A stretch of 64,000 bases of DNA from Sphingomonas folli (GCF_019429525.1 NZ_JAHXZL010000015.1:1-64000), one strand, 5' to 3'. Positions 43,208 through 53,142 are shown, counted from the first letter of the stretch. The notes: generated from the sequence alone by a model not told the origin. Made by a program: numbers and translations.

Positions 43208-44686
43208 TCAGCGCCTCCGCGGCCCACCCGTGGGTCGGCGATGGCGCTCGTTGCTCGCAGCGCTGCGCCCGCGGCGCCCGGCGACCCAGTGGACGAACTG
43301 TGTGACGCTATCGACCTGATCGTCGTGGACCAGGTTGGGGAAGCCCATCATCTCCCGCCGAAGCACCTCCAGCCACGGCGCGGCCTCCGGAAAGCGCACC
43401 TGGCCTGAGTAGAGCCGCTCCGAGCTCGTCGTAAGCCGTTCCTGCTTGCCGATCTTGGGCGTGTAGCCGTGCACCTCACACGTAGCGGCGTGATGCTCTG
43501 GCGCGCCCAAACAGCGCCAGTCCCGCACCAGCTCGTGCTGAAGGGCGATCCCGGTGCCTGCGTGTTCGACGATGACCGTGTCCGTCTTCCACCGCTCGCG
43601 CTCGTGACGCACACGGGCGAGCAGGTCCGGGTAGCTGAGGCGCTGTCGAACCACCTCGAGGAGCAACCAGCTGTCGTTGTGATAGCCCCAGGTCGTCCCC
43701 ACCGACTAATCCGAGCGCCGCCCGTCGTGAAGCGCGGTATCCCAGCTCTGGACGACGTGGAGCAGCCGCTCGCGGGGCGGTGCGTCACGGTAGGTCGCGA
43801 TGCGGTTCCACTCGAGAAGCGCGCTTTCGGGCGGCGTCGGGTTCTGCTGGTACTGCGCCTCGAAGTCCGGCCCGCCCATCGCCAGCCGGAACTCGTCCAA
43901 GATCGGCCGAGGCTCCGTGCGCGGCTTGAGCAGGTCGCCGGGCTCGCGCGTGATCACCTGCCCGCTCGACAGCGCGAACACCTGCGACGTCTCCGCGATG
44001 GCAGGGAGGTTCAGATGCTCGAAGCCCATGTCGATCATGCGTGCGGCCAGGTCGTCCTCGTGCAGGCGCTGCTGCACCGCGATGATCGTCCCCACCGACT
44101 TGTCGTTGAGGCGGTTCACCAACGTGTTGCCGTAGAAGGTGTGCACCTTCTCGCGCAGCAGCGGCGAGCGCGCGTCGTCGGCCTTCATCAAGTCGTCGAC
44201 GATGATGGTGTCCGCGCCGAAGCCGGTCAGGGAGCCGCCACGCGAGGCCCCGCGCCTGAAGCCGTTCTGCCGTGTGCGCACCTCAGCGACCGTGTTGCGC
44301 TCGATGCTGCGCGCCGTCTCGGGAAAGACGTGAGCATACCAGCCTGACCGCACGATCTTCTGGAAGTTGCGCGAGTGCTCGCGGGTGAGGTCCTCGGCGT
44401 AGCTCACCGCCATGATCCGGCGCGACGGGTTACGCCCCAGCATCCACGCCGGCAGCGCGATGGTGGTGGCGATGCACTTGAGGTGCCGCGGCGGGATGGT
44501 GATGAGCAGACGACGGCACTCGCCGCGCTCGACACGCTCGAGATAGTCGCTGAGGATGGTCAGATAGTCGCTGCGCTCCAGCGTGGCGGCCGGGTCGAGC
44601 GTGGCGAACACACGCTCGATGAAGACCTGCAGATCCGTCCGGCACAGCGCGGTGACCGCGCTCGCTATGTCAGGCGGTGCCTGCAT
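43208..44686 (-). pseudogene. terL: Phage terminase large subunit with an in-frame amber codon
   Basis: The gene spans 493 codons from the ATG at 44686. The ATPase part has ITIPPRHLKC as Walker A (normally ending GKS or LKS, here Cys), AVSYAEDLTREHSRNFQ, and Walker B ADTIIVDDLMK. After VVQSWDTALHDGRRSD there is TAG at 43706-43708. The same frame then continues with SVGTTWGYHNDSWLLLEV and the nuclease-domain pattern FPNLVHDDQVDSVTQFVHW. The expected residue at the stop is Tyr. Without readthrough the nuclease domain is lost. No capsid or portal gene is near, so this is a prophage remnant. Confidence 0.85.
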
Positions 44687-45092
44687 ATCCGCCTCCTTCG
44701 GCCATGCGCTGGGTAAAGGCCGCCAGGATCTCGCGGTCACGGCTGTGCTCCGCATCCATCGGCGGGAGCACGTCGGGCACAATGTCCCGCTCGCCGCTGT
44801 AACGCAGCGCCGCCTCGATGAACTTCAGGTCTCCTTTGACGGCTTCGTTGACCACACGCTTTGCCATTGCTTCGCGCTTGGTCATCGTTACCGTGCGTCC
44901 GTCAGAAGTGCCCGTCACCTTACTGTCAAGCTCTCGACGTATGAGCGTTGCGAAGTTCTTAGACCCCTTCGGACGCCCACGCGGGTTACCTGATTCGCCG
45001 GACTTGAAACGATATTCACGCGGCGGATCGCCGCGCGTTGGCCGATGGGGTGCGGGCTCTAGGCTGTGCCCGCCATGCTGTTACTCTGACAT
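44670..45092 (-). pseudogene. DUF5681 protein with a stop at codon 4
   Basis: The start ATG at 45092 has a perfect GGAGG site, but the fourth codon is TAA (45081-45083). After it, the same frame is open for 137 codons and gives YRFKSGESGNPRGRPKGSKNF, the DUF5681 signature, then MTKREAMAKRVVNEAVKGDL. No ATG, GTG or TTG lies between the stop and the signature. The protein family sits beside phage terminase genes and often acts as a small-subunit-like partner. The stop overlaps the terL start by 17 bases. Confidence 0.75.
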
Positions 45093-45102
45093 GCCACCCT
45101 CC

Positions 45103-46491
45103 TCACGCCGCACGGCGCGTGCGAGCACGCGCGACCGGAAGGACAGGTGCAGCCGACGGCACACCGCTGCGCTCGGCGCGGACCTCGCGAAAGGTCTGTC
45201 CAGTAGCTTCAAGCCGCGCCTCTTCGCCGGAGAAGTCCTGCCACCGCATGATGCCGGTGTCGGCGTATACGGGATCAAGCTCCGTCGCGTAGCCGATCCG
45301 ACCGCTGTCGTGGGCAGCGACGATGGTCGTCCCGCTGCCGGAGAAGAGGTCGAGCACGATGTCCCCGCGCCTGGTCGAGTCGAGGATGGCATCGCGCACC
45401 AGCGCCAGCGGCTTGACCGTCGGGTGCAGCTCGCGTGCGCGCACGCGGTCTTCGCCTGCGCCGTGCATGCCCGGATAGCACCAGACATTATGTCGGTCGC
45501 GACCGTGCTTGCCCAGTTGAACCTGGTTCAGGTGAGCACTACCTGCTTTGGCGAGCAGGAAGATGAGCTCGTGCCGTGAGCGGTAAAAGCTGCCGAGACC
45601 TCCCGATCCTTTATCCCAAATGATGAGATTGAGCAATTTGAGCTCACTTTTTTCCGCAGCATCAAGGACGTGGCGCATGTGCCGGAAATCCATGCAAAAG
45701 TACACAAGCCCGCCGTCGATCAGGCTTTCAGCCGTTATTAGCATAGTTTTCGTCAGGAACTTGGTGAACTCGTCATCCGACATTTCACCTGAAGCCATAA
45801 CGAACTCGCCGTGCTTCCCAGATCCACTGACGTGTCCACCGACTTTTACGTTGTACGGCGAATCCTCGAAAGCTGTCCTAGCTTTCTGACCGTTCATCAG
45901 CCTTGATACTGCCTCAGCGTTAGTTGCATCATCGCACAGCAAACGATGCTGACCTAGCAACCACAGGTCACCGCGACGGCTGGTCGGCGCCTCTGCAACG
46001 ACGGGAACTGGCTTTTCGCTGACGGCCGACGAGAAAACGATAGCGTCGATCTCAGGCTCAACGAAGCCGGTCAGCTCCAGGCTGAAGTCGAGGTCGAGCT
46101 CCAGGAGCTCGCTGAACTCGAGCTTGAGCACATCGCGGTCAAAGCCGCTGAGCGTCGCGAGCTTGTTCTCCGCCAGCACAAAGGCTCGCTTCTGCGCCGC
46201 ATCGAGGTGCGAGAGCGTAATGACGGGCACTTCGGCAAGGCCAAGCTGGATGGCAGCCTCAACCCGTGCGTTGCCGGCGATGATCTTGTCGTTCTCGTCG
46301 ACGAGCACCGGCACCGAGAAGCCGAAGGCATTGATGCTTTTGGCGATCTTGCTGATCTGGTCGCGCGAGTGGGTACGTGCCTTGCGGCCGACGGCGCTCA
46401 GCGATCACGGTGAAACCAGGCGAATTTGGCGCGAAAGGCCGGCCAGCACGTCGTGCTGCGCCGCCTTCGCCTCAGGCGAATGCAAAGTCAT
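45103..46491 (-). pseudogene. ParB-domain DNA methyltransferase with an in-frame opal codon
   Basis: The gene runs 463 codons from the ATG at 46491 (MTLHSPEAKAAQHDVL). TGA at 46405-46407 interrupts it. The frame then continues with RKARTHSRDQISKIAKSINA, IIAGNARVEAA (ParB-like domain) and a DNA methyltransferase. A GTG at 46314 could restart translation, giving 403 aa without the first part of the ParB domain. Motif I is LDLFSGSGTTIVAA and motif IV is DSPYNV (45853-45864) instead of the usual DPPY. Methylation ability is therefore doubtful. Such proteins are common in phages and gene-transfer elements. Confidence 0.78.
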
Positions 46492-47079
46492 GATGATGAT
46501 CCCGGTTGACGTAGAAAGCAGTAGACCTGACTTGTCTGACGTCGATGGCGGCAAGTGGGTGCCCGTTCACTGCAAATTGATCGCATGTGACAGACGTTTT
46601 TGGACATGGACCCGATTCAGGTCCCGCACCCCTCACCGCATAGGCTCACCATCGTTATCTCAGATGCTACAAAGCTAAGCAGTGACTTTGTCGTTTCAAT
46701 GGCGCGCCGTCCGATTTCTCACTGAAAGCCGCTTTATGCCGCCCTGTTCGGGTGAGCGGCGTCACCAGCGCCAAGCCGCCTCTCACGATGAGCAGGCAGC
46801 GCTTTCTCGGATCGCCGGCACGTCCGATGATCGCGATTGACCCTGTTTTGCCCTGTATTTGATGCCCGGCGCTTCCGTCGGCGAGGGTGTGACGCGCAAC
46901 CGTACTGCAGCCCATGTGATCGGAGAAACGCGCAAGTTTGATGGCGCTCGGAGCGCTCCGCTACCGTCTCTGCGGTACGGACATCCAGAGGATCATGCGT
47001 CTGAATGGCGCGGAAACACGCGGTTTTCGCAGTGCCGATCGGGGAGGAGCCGGCGCTCCTCTAAAAGGAGGAGACTGGG
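46492..47079. other. Gene-free stretch between the phage remnant and tRNA-Ser
   Basis: No credible gene was found. A small stem (GAGGAGC at 47044-47050, GCTCCTC at 47055-47061) lies just past the 3' end of the tRNA and may help end its transcription. The right boundary of the mobile element probably lies in this stretch. Confidence 0.45.
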
Positions 47080-47169
47080 TGGCGGAGACGGAGGGATTCG
47101 AACCCTCGATACGGTTTCCCGTATGACGCTTTAGCAAAGCGTTGGTTTCAGCCACTCACCCACGTCTCC
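47080..47169 (-). tRNA. tRNA-Ser (GCU anticodon)
   Basis: Reading the minus strand from 47169 gives an acceptor GGAGACG, the anticodon loop TTTGCTAAA with anticodon GCT (34-36), a long variable arm, the T loop GGTTCGAATCC and a closing CGTCTCC, discriminator G and encoded CCA (47082-47080). The length of about 90 bases and the long variable arm are right for serine. It reads AGC and AGU. The mobile-element genes lie on its 3' side, as expected if the tRNA is an integration target, but I did not find a matching repeat at the far end. Confidence 0.93.
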
Positions 47170-47328
47170 GGGCCGGCGTGAGGCGCGGCTATAGCGAGCG
47201 TCGCCGACGTGATCAATGGCCGCGCGGCGATTCGGTGCGCCGCGCCGCGGAGTCGGGTCGTCGCGGTGTTCATTGCCCCGACAGCACCGCTGTCGCTATG
47301 CTACGGCACCGGTGTGGGGACAGTGACG

Positions 47329-48120
47329 ATGCGGACGATATGGCGCGGCGCTCGAGGCGCGATGATGGTGGCCGGGCTGACGCTCGCCGGACCGGGTGTG
47401 GTGGGCGCGCAGGTGCGCACGATCGATCCGAACGCCGCGATCGACCAGGACGTCGGCGGCCAGCCAGCGGTGCGCACGCCCCGCGCGCCGCAGACCACGC
47501 CCGCGCCCGAGCCGGCATCGCGCGACGACGAGCCGATGCCGGAGACGCCGCCGCTGCCCGCCACCCCGCCGGCGCAGGGGCAGGTCCAGGGCCAGGCTCC
47601 CGGCGACGCTCGCGCCAACGCCACCACGACCGCGGCGGAGACCTACAAGCGCGACGACCTGATCGCGGCGGGCGAGGGCGTGTTCGGCAAGGGCGCCGAG
47701 GGCTTCGCGCAGATCATCGAGAAGATCCTCAAGGACCAGGGCGAGCCCAACGCCTATATCGCCGGTCGCGAGGCCTCGGGCGCGTTCGTCGTCGGGCTTC
47801 GCTACGGCTCGGGGATCATGACGCACAAGGTCGAGGGACAGCGCCCGGTCTATTGGACCGGGCCGTCGGTCGGCTTCGACGTCGGCGGCGACGCCAACAA
47901 GGTGTTCGTGCTGGTCTACAACCTCTACGACACGCACGACCTGTTCAAGCGCTTCCCCGGCGCGGAGGGGCGGCTGTACTTCATCGGCGGCTTCGCGGCG
48001 ACCTATCTGCGCAGCGGCAACGTCGTGCTGATCCCGGTGCGGCTCGGCGTCGGCTGGCGCGCCGGCGTCAACGTCGGCTACATGAAGTTCAGCGAGACGT
48101 CGAAATGGCTGCCGTTCTGA
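47329..48120 (+). CDS. DUF1134 exported lipid-binding-type protein
   Basis: The 263-aa protein starts at the ATG at 47329. It has a signal peptide (MMVAGLTLAGPGVVGAQ), a long Pro/Ala/Gln-rich linker (residues about 40-100) and a DUF1134 domain of the YSC84 fold: GEPNAYIAGREASGAFVVG, RPVYWTGPSVGFDVGGDANK, LPVRLGVGWRAGVNVGYMKF-like. Members are periplasmic proteins thought to bind lipids. It is widely conserved in sphingomonads and marks the return to core genome after the tRNA. Confidence 0.88.
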   Translation: MRTIWRGARGAMMVAGLTLAGPGVVGAQVRTIDPNAAIDQDVGGQPAVRTPRAPQTTPAPEPASRDDEPMPETPPLPATPPAQGQVQGQAPGDARANATTTAAETYKRDDLIAAGEGVFGKGAEGFAQIIEKILKDQGEPNAYIAGREASGAFVVGLRYGSGIMTHKVEGQRPVYWTGPSVGFDVGGDANKVFVLVYNLYDTHDLFKRFPGAEGRLYFIGGFAATYLRSGNVVLIPVRLGVGWRAGVNVGYMKFSETSKWLPF

Positions 48121-48500
48121 TCGGGTGAGCGGGCGCCCCACCGCCCCGGCTCGCCCGTCCGATCGGCCGCGCGGGGCTCAGGCGGCATCGCCCCCGTGAT
48201 CGTCGTCGCCGCCTCGGTCGCGGTACCCGCCCGGTGCATGGAGGCCCATACGTGCCGGATACGCGGCCGCACGTCGGCGCCGAGCGACACCGGGGTGCGG
48301 CCGATCAGCGGACCGTGAGGAAGTGACGGGCGAGTGCCTCGGCGATCGGCGAGCCCGAGCCGCCGCCAGGTCCGGGACCGCCGCGCCCGGCGGCAGCCCC
48401 CGCGTGGCCCAGGCTCGGACCGAGATCGCACCGATGCCCGAACGGGCGGCCACGGACTCGCCCGCCACGGCGTCTCACCGCGGCCGCGCCGCGCTCGCCC
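48121..48500. other. GC-rich intergenic stretch
   Basis: No gene is supported here. The open frames are Arg/Ala-rich artefacts of the high GC content. It separates two convergent transcription units. Confidence 0.4.
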
Positions 48501-49835
48501 TCATCGCGCGCCGGGGAACTGCGTCGCCTCGAAGCGCAGCGGCTGCCCCTGCGGCACGGCGCCGAGCTCGTCCTCCCACATCGCCACCTCACCCCGGATG
48601 ATCGTGCCGATCGGCTTGCCCGTCAGCGCCATGCCCGTGAACGGCGACCAGCCCGCGCGCGACGCCAGCCAGCTCTCCTCGATCGTCCAGCGCTTGCGCA
48701 GGTCCACCACGGTGAAGTCGGCGTCGTAGCCGCGCGCGATCCGGCCCTTGCCGACCAGCCCGAAGATCCGCTGCGCGCCCGCGCTGGTCAACTCGATCAC
48801 GCGCTGCAGCGACAGCCGGCCGTTGGCGGCATGGTCGAGCAGCAGCGGCAGCAGCGTCTGGACCCCCGGCATGCCGCTCGGGCTCGCCGGATAGTCCTGG
48901 CGCTTCTCCTCGAGCGTGTGCGGCGCGTGGTCCGAGCCGATCACGTCGGGCACGCCCTGGTTGAGCCAGTGCCACAGCCCGTCGCGGTGCGCGCCCGAGC
49001 GGATCGGCGGGTTCATCTGCGCCAGCGTGCCGAGCCGCGGATAGGCCTCCTCGCCCGCCAGCGTGAGATGCTGCGGCGTCACCTCGCAGGTGGCGATGTC
49101 CTTGTTGCGCCCGAGTAGCTCCAGCTCGGCGGGCGTGGTCACGTGGAGCACGTGGATGCGTCGCCGCGCCGCGCGCGCCAGCCGCAGGATCCGCGTCGTC
49201 GCCAGCATCGCGCTCTCGTCGTCGCGCCACACCGGGTGCGACGACGCGTCGCCCGCGACACGCTGGTCGGCGCGCGCGTTCATCCGGTCCTCGTCCTCGG
49301 CGTGGATCGCGACGCGGCGGACGCCGTGCGCCAGCACCTCGGCGAGGCGCGAATCCTCGCTCACCAGCAGGTCGCCGGTCGAGGCGCCCATGAAGATCTT
49401 CACCCCCGCGGTGCCGGGCAGCCGCTCCAGCTCGGCCAGCTCGCGCGCGTTATGGTTGGTGGCGCCGACGTAGAAGGCATGGTCGCACCACATCCGCCCC
49501 GCGGCGCGCGCCAGCTTGTCCGCGATCGCGTCGGCCGAGTCGGTGTTGGGCTTCGTGTTGGGCATCTCGAACACCGCCACCACGCCGCCGCGCACCGCGG
49601 CCTCGCTGCCGCTCGCGAGATCCTCCTTATGCTCCAGCCCGGGCTCGCGGAAATGCACCTGGGTGTCGATCACGCCGGGCAGGATGTCGAGCCCGGTGCA
49701 GTCGATCCGCCGCGCCGCGTCGCCGCTCGCCCCGATCCCGACGATGCGCCCGTCGCTCACCCCGACATCGGCGGTGACCGGGCCGCCGGGCGTGTGGACG
49801 GTGCCGCCGCTCAGCAGGAGATCGTAGCTCGCCAT
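48501..49835 (-). CDS. pyrC: Dihydroorotase
   Basis: The 444-aa enzyme catalyses the third step of pyrimidine synthesis, cyclising carbamoyl aspartate to dihydroorotate. It has the zinc-binding motif DTQVHFREPG (His-x-His replaced by QVH as in the class I type), a Lys in GVKIFMGAST, His residues in AIHAED and VLHVTTP, and the Asp in IGSDHAPHT. The length is right for class I. The promoter is shared with the divergent ygfZ gene, 54 bases away. Confidence 0.93.
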   Translation of the reverse strand: MASYDLLLSGGTVHTPGGPVTADVGVSDGRIVGIGASGDAARRIDCTGLDILPGVIDTQVHFREPGLEHKEDLASGSEAAVRGGVVAVFEMPNTKPNTDSADAIADKLARAAGRMWCDHAFYVGATNHNARELAELERLPGTAGVKIFMGASTGDLLVSEDSRLAEVLAHGVRRVAIHAEDEDRMNARADQRVAGDASSHPVWRDDESAMLATTRILRLARAARRRIHVLHVTTPAELELLGRNKDIATCEVTPQHLTLAGEEAYPRLGTLAQMNPPIRSGAHRDGLWHWLNQGVPDVIGSDHAPHTLEEKRQDYPASPSGMPGVQTLLPLLLDHAANGRLSLQRVIELTSAGAQRIFGLVGKGRIARGYDADFTVVDLRKRWTIEESWLASRAGWSPFTGMALTGKPIGTIIRGEVAMWEDELGAVPQGQPLRFEATQFPGAR

Positions 49836-49889
49836 CGTCCGTCCTTTCCGGGTCTTTCACCGCGTGTGCCGCCTCCCTACCTTGCCCGC

Positions 49890-50615
49890 ATGAGCGACAC
49901 CAGACCGGCCACCACGCTCGCCGACCGCGCGCTGCTGCGGCTCTCCGGCGACGACCCGCGCGGCTTCCTCCAGGGGCTCGTCACCAACGACACGGGCGGC
50001 GCGCTGCCGTGCTGGGCGGGGCTGCTGTCGCCGCAGGGCAAGGCCCTGTTCGACTTCCTGGTGTGGGCCGAGGGCGACGACCTGCTGATCGACGTGGAGC
50101 GCGACGCGCGCGAGGGGCTGGCGCGGCGGCTGACGATGTACCGGCTGCGCCGCGCGATCACGGTCGCGCCCGACGACGCCCTCGCGGTCCACTGGTCGAC
50201 GGAGGCGCCGGCGGGGGGCGAGGCGGTGCGCGACCCGCGGCTCGCGGCGCTCGGCTGGCGCTGGCTCGCGCCCCCCGACGACGGCGACGCCTCGGCGGGG
50301 TGGCGCGCGCATCGCCTGTCGCTCGGCGTGGCGGAGGGCCGCGCCGAGCTCGGCGACGGTGAGACGCTGTGGCTCGAGGCGAACGCGCGCGAGCTGGGCG
50401 GGGTGAGTTTCACCAAGGGCTGCTACGTCGGCCAGGAGAATACCGCGCGGATGCACCACCGCAGCAAGGTCAACCGCCGCCTGGTGGTGGCGCCGCTGGC
50501 CGCCGACGAGCCCAAGGGACGCGCGCTCTACCCCGAGCTGGGGCTGATGGTGGCGCTGCGCCGCGTCGAGGCGCTGGGCGACGCCCTCCGTCCGGCGTGG
50601 TGGGCGATCGACTGA
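49890..50615 (+). CDS. ygfZ: YgfZ/GcvT-domain folate-binding protein
   Basis: The 241-aa protein starts at the ATG at 49890; the long frame before it is antisense to pyrC. It has LSGDDPRGFLQGLVTNDTGG and PQGKALFDFLVW near the start, and the signature KGCYVGQENTARM near residue 173. YgfZ (Iba57/CAF17 family) binds tetrahydrofolate and helps maintain certain iron-sulfur enzymes. It is complete. It stands alone, divergent from pyrC. Confidence 0.92.
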   Translation: MSDTRPATTLADRALLRLSGDDPRGFLQGLVTNDTGGALPCWAGLLSPQGKALFDFLVWAEGDDLLIDVERDAREGLARRLTMYRLRRAITVAPDDALAVHWSTEAPAGGEAVRDPRLAALGWRWLAPPDDGDASAGWRAHRLSLGVAEGRAELGDGETLWLEANARELGGVSFTKGCYVGQENTARMHHRSKVNRRLVVAPLAADEPKGRALYPELGLMVALRRVEALGDALRPAWWAID

Positions 50616-50762
50616 CGCGACCTGGCCGTGCCCCAGCGAGCGCCGGCGCCCGGGACCATGCAGGGTGAGCTCTGGGCCGCGGGCTCGGAGCCCGGCCGAG
50701 CCGCACCGGATCGCGTCGGCACGGCCGCGCTCGCCGCGGGGACCTGAGCGCGACCGCGACGC

Positions 50763-51986
50763 TCACAGCCGGTCGAAGTCGATCTCGCCGTGGCGGTCGA
50801 GCCGCTGCTCGGCGGGGGGCAGCGGGTATTTCAGCCCGGTCGCGCAGTTGAACAGCACCACCTCCTCGTCCTCGTCGACCTCGCCGTCGCGCAGCGCCTG
50901 GTGATAGGCCGCCAGCGTCGCGCCGCCCTCGGGGCACAGCAGCAGCCCGTCGCGCCGCGCGCAGGCATCGACCGCGGCGAGGATCGCGGGGTCGCCCACC
51001 GCCAGCGCCTTGCCGCCGCTCTCGCGCACCGCGCGCAGGATGAGGAAGTCGCCCACCGCGCGCGGCACGCGGATCCCGGCGGCGACGGTGTGCGCGTCCT
51101 CCCAGCGCTCGGCATGTTCCTCGCCCGCCTCGAAGGCGCGGACGATCGGCGCGCAGCCCGAGGCCTGCACCGCGTACATGCGCGGTCGCTCGCCGCCGAT
51201 CCAGCCGAGCCGCTCGAGCTCGTCGAACGCCTTCCACATGCCGATCAGCCCGGTGCCGCCGCCGGTCGGGTAGAAGATCGCCTTGGGCAGCCGCCAGCCG
51301 AGCTGCGCGGCGAGCTCCAGCCCCATCGTCTTCTTGCCCTCGATCCGATACGGCTCCTTGAGCGTCGAGAAGTCGAACCAGCGGCCCTCGGCGGCACCCT
51401 TGCCGACGATCGCGCCGCAATCGTCGATCAGCCCGTTGACCCGCCACACGCGCGCGCCCTGCGCCGCGATCTCGCGCACGTTCACCTCGGGCGTGTCCTC
51501 GGGGCAGAAGACGATCGTCTCGATCCCCACCCGACTGGCATAGGCCGCCAGCGCGGCGCCGGCGTTGCCGTTGGTCGGCATGGCGATGCGGGTGACGCCC
51601 AGCTCCTTCGCCATCGCCACCGCCATCACCAGTCCGCGCGCCTTGAAGCTGCCGGTCGGCAGCCGCCCCTCGTCCTTGACCCAGACGTTGGCGCCCCCGC
51701 TCGCCGGGATCGGCACCAGCGGCGTCTCGATCTCGCCGAGGCTGACGACGTTCGCGGTGTGCCGCACCGGCAGCAGCTCGCGCCAGCGCCACAGGTCGGT
51801 CGCGCGCGCCGCCAGCGTCTCGCGCGGCAGCGCGGCGCGGACCGAGTCGAGGTCGTAGCGCACCAGCAGCGGCCGTCCGGCACGCGAGAGGTTGTGGAGC
51901 TGGTCCGCCGCGTAGCGCTCGCCGGTCAGCGAACACTCCAGATGAGTCACGAAGGTGGCGCGGTCGGCGGTGAGATTGTCGTTCAT
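50763..51986 (-). CDS. thrC: Threonine synthase
   Basis: The 407-aa PLP enzyme converts O-phosphohomoserine to threonine. It has LECSLTGERYAADQLHNLS at the start, then VKDEGRLPTGSFKARG with the PLP Lys, PTNGNAGAALAAYA, and PTGGGTGLIGMW as phosphate-binding loop. The start is the ATG at 51986. The homoserine kinase gene thrB is also in the window (58692), so the last two steps of threonine synthesis lie within 9 kb. Confidence 0.93.
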   Translation of the reverse strand: MNDNLTADRATFVTHLECSLTGERYAADQLHNLSRAGRPLLVRYDLDSVRAALPRETLAARATDLWRWRELLPVRHTANVVSLGEIETPLVPIPASGGANVWVKDEGRLPTGSFKARGLVMAVAMAKELGVTRIAMPTNGNAGAALAAYASRVGIETIVFCPEDTPEVNVREIAAQGARVWRVNGLIDDCGAIVGKGAAEGRWFDFSTLKEPYRIEGKKTMGLELAAQLGWRLPKAIFYPTGGGTGLIGMWKAFDELERLGWIGGERPRMYAVQASGCAPIVRAFEAGEEHAERWEDAHTVAAGIRVPRAVGDFLILRAVRESGGKALAVGDPAILAAVDACARRDGLLLCPEGGATLAAYHQALRDGEVDEDEEVVLFNCATGLKYPLPPAEQRLDRHGEIDFDRL

Positions 51987-52054
51987 GCCTCTAGCCTTAG
52001 CGGGTGGTGCCGCGGCGTCCACCGGGGCGACGTGTTCTGCCGCTACAATGGACG

Positions 52055-52312
52055 GTGGAGATCGAGTATGACGTGGCCAAGGATGCGGCCAACCGGGCCA
52101 AGCACGGGATCGCGCTGGGACGGGCGGCGGAGATGGAGCAGACCGTGGCGATCGCCGACCCTCGCTTCGACGAGCCGCGCTATCGGCTCTACGGTTTGAT
52201 CGATGGCATGCCGTATCGCGCGGCCGTGACCTGGCGCGACCGGCGCCTGCGGATCATCAGCCTGCGGCGCGCCCGCGCCAAGGAGTATCGGCGCTATGTC
52301 CGACCGACCTGA
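52055..52312 (+). CDS. brnT: BrnT-family ribonuclease toxin
   Basis: The 85-aa protein has the BrnT fold: EIEYDVAKDAANRAKHGIAL at the start, ADPRFDEPRYRLYGLIDG in the middle, and RLRIISLRRARAKEYRRY at the end. BrnT is a type II toxin that cuts RNA. I chose the GTG at 52055 because homology starts there. It overlaps the brnA gene (ATG at 52296) by 17 bases. Active residues appear conserved (Arg and Lys in the final strand and helix). Confidence 0.85.
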   Translation: MEIEYDVAKDAANRAKHGIALGRAAEMEQTVAIADPRFDEPRYRLYGLIDGMPYRAAVTWRDRRLRIISLRRARAKEYRRYVRPT

Positions 52313-52550
52313 GATCGACGACGTCGTGTTCGACGACGACAATCCGGAGTGGACCGAAGCCGATTTCGCGCGCGCCCGCCCGGTCGAGGAGTTGCCCTTC
52401 GCGGCCGCTTTCCCCCGTTCCGCGACGCATGCGCCGAATGACACCATGGTCATGGTTCCGCTCCCCCGCGACGTGGTCGACACGTAACGCGCCATCGGCG
52501 AAGGCTGGGACGCGCGGATCGCGGCGGTGCTCCGCGCCGCCCGGCCCTGA
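52296..52550 (+). pseudogene. brnA: BrnA antitoxin interrupted by a stop codon
   Basis: The gene starts like BrnA (FDDDNPEWTEADFARARP), then reads VMVPLPRDVVDT followed by TAA at 52485-52487. The same frame continues RAIGEGWDARIAAVLRAA to a TGA at 52550, which is the missing end of the ribbon-helix-helix DNA-binding domain. The expected residue at the stop is aromatic or Leu. The truncated 63-aa product keeps the toxin-binding start but lacks the DNA-binding helix, so operon autorepression should be impaired. Confidence 0.75.
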
Positions 52551-52590
52551 GCGGCGGCGGACCGCGCCGATCGCGCCGCCCCCCCTCGCC

Positions 52591-53142
52591 TCACTCCGGC
52601 TTCTTCGCCACCCCGACCAGCGCCGGGCGCAGCAGCCGGTCCTTGATCATCCAGCCCGACTGCATCTCCTGCACCACCGTGCCCGGCTCGGCGTCGCTCG
52701 GCAGCTCGACCATCGCCTGGTGACGGTTGGGGTCGAGCGGCTGGCCCATCGCCTCGATCTTCGTCAGTCCGTGGCGCGAGAAGACGTTGGTCAGCTCGCG
52801 CCCGGTCGCCTCCAGCCCGGTGACCAGCCCCTTGAACTTGTCGTCGGCGCGCAGCTCGGCCGGGATCGCGGCCAGGGCGCGCTCGAGATTGTCGTTCACC
52901 GAGAGCACGTCGCGCGCGAAATTCGTGGCGGCATAGGCGCGCGCGTCGGCGGCGTCCTTCTCGGCGCGGCGGCGCACGTTCTGGATGTCGGCCTGGGCGT
53001 ACAGCGTCTCCTGGCGCGCCGCGGCGAGCTGGTCCTCCAGCTCGGCGATGCGCTGCGCCTGGGTGTCGTGCTCGGCCACCTCGGGCGCGGCCTCGGCGGT
53101 GGCCTCGCGCAGGTCATCGGCGGAAGTCGGTTGGTCGCTCAT
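52591..53142 (-). CDS. grpE: GrpE nucleotide-exchange factor
   Basis: The 183-aa co-chaperone releases ADP from DnaK. It has the long N-terminal coiled coil (AQRIAELEDQLAAARQETLY), the linker RRAEKDAADARAYA and the C-terminal beta domain (DPNRHQAMVELPSDAEPGTV, VVQEMQSGWMIKDRLLRPALV). It is downstream of hrcA on the same strand with a 44-base gap, the usual heat-shock pair. Confidence 0.96.
   Translation of the reverse strand: MSDQPTSADDLREATAEAAPEVAEHDTQAQRIAELEDQLAAARQETLYAQADIQNVRRRAEKDAADARAYAATNFARDVLSVNDNLERALAAIPAELRADDKFKGLVTGLEATGRELTNVFSRHGLTKIEAMGQPLDPNRHQAMVELPSDAEPGTVVQEMQSGWMIKDRLLRPALVGVAKKPE

Noticed and set aside
46667..46915. An 82-codon minus-strand frame beside the tRNA
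   Set aside because: No ribosome site, no motif and no conserved-looking pattern.
49143..49889. Long N-terminal extension of the ygfZ frame
   Set aside because: It is antisense to pyrC, and YgfZ homology begins at the ATG at 49890.
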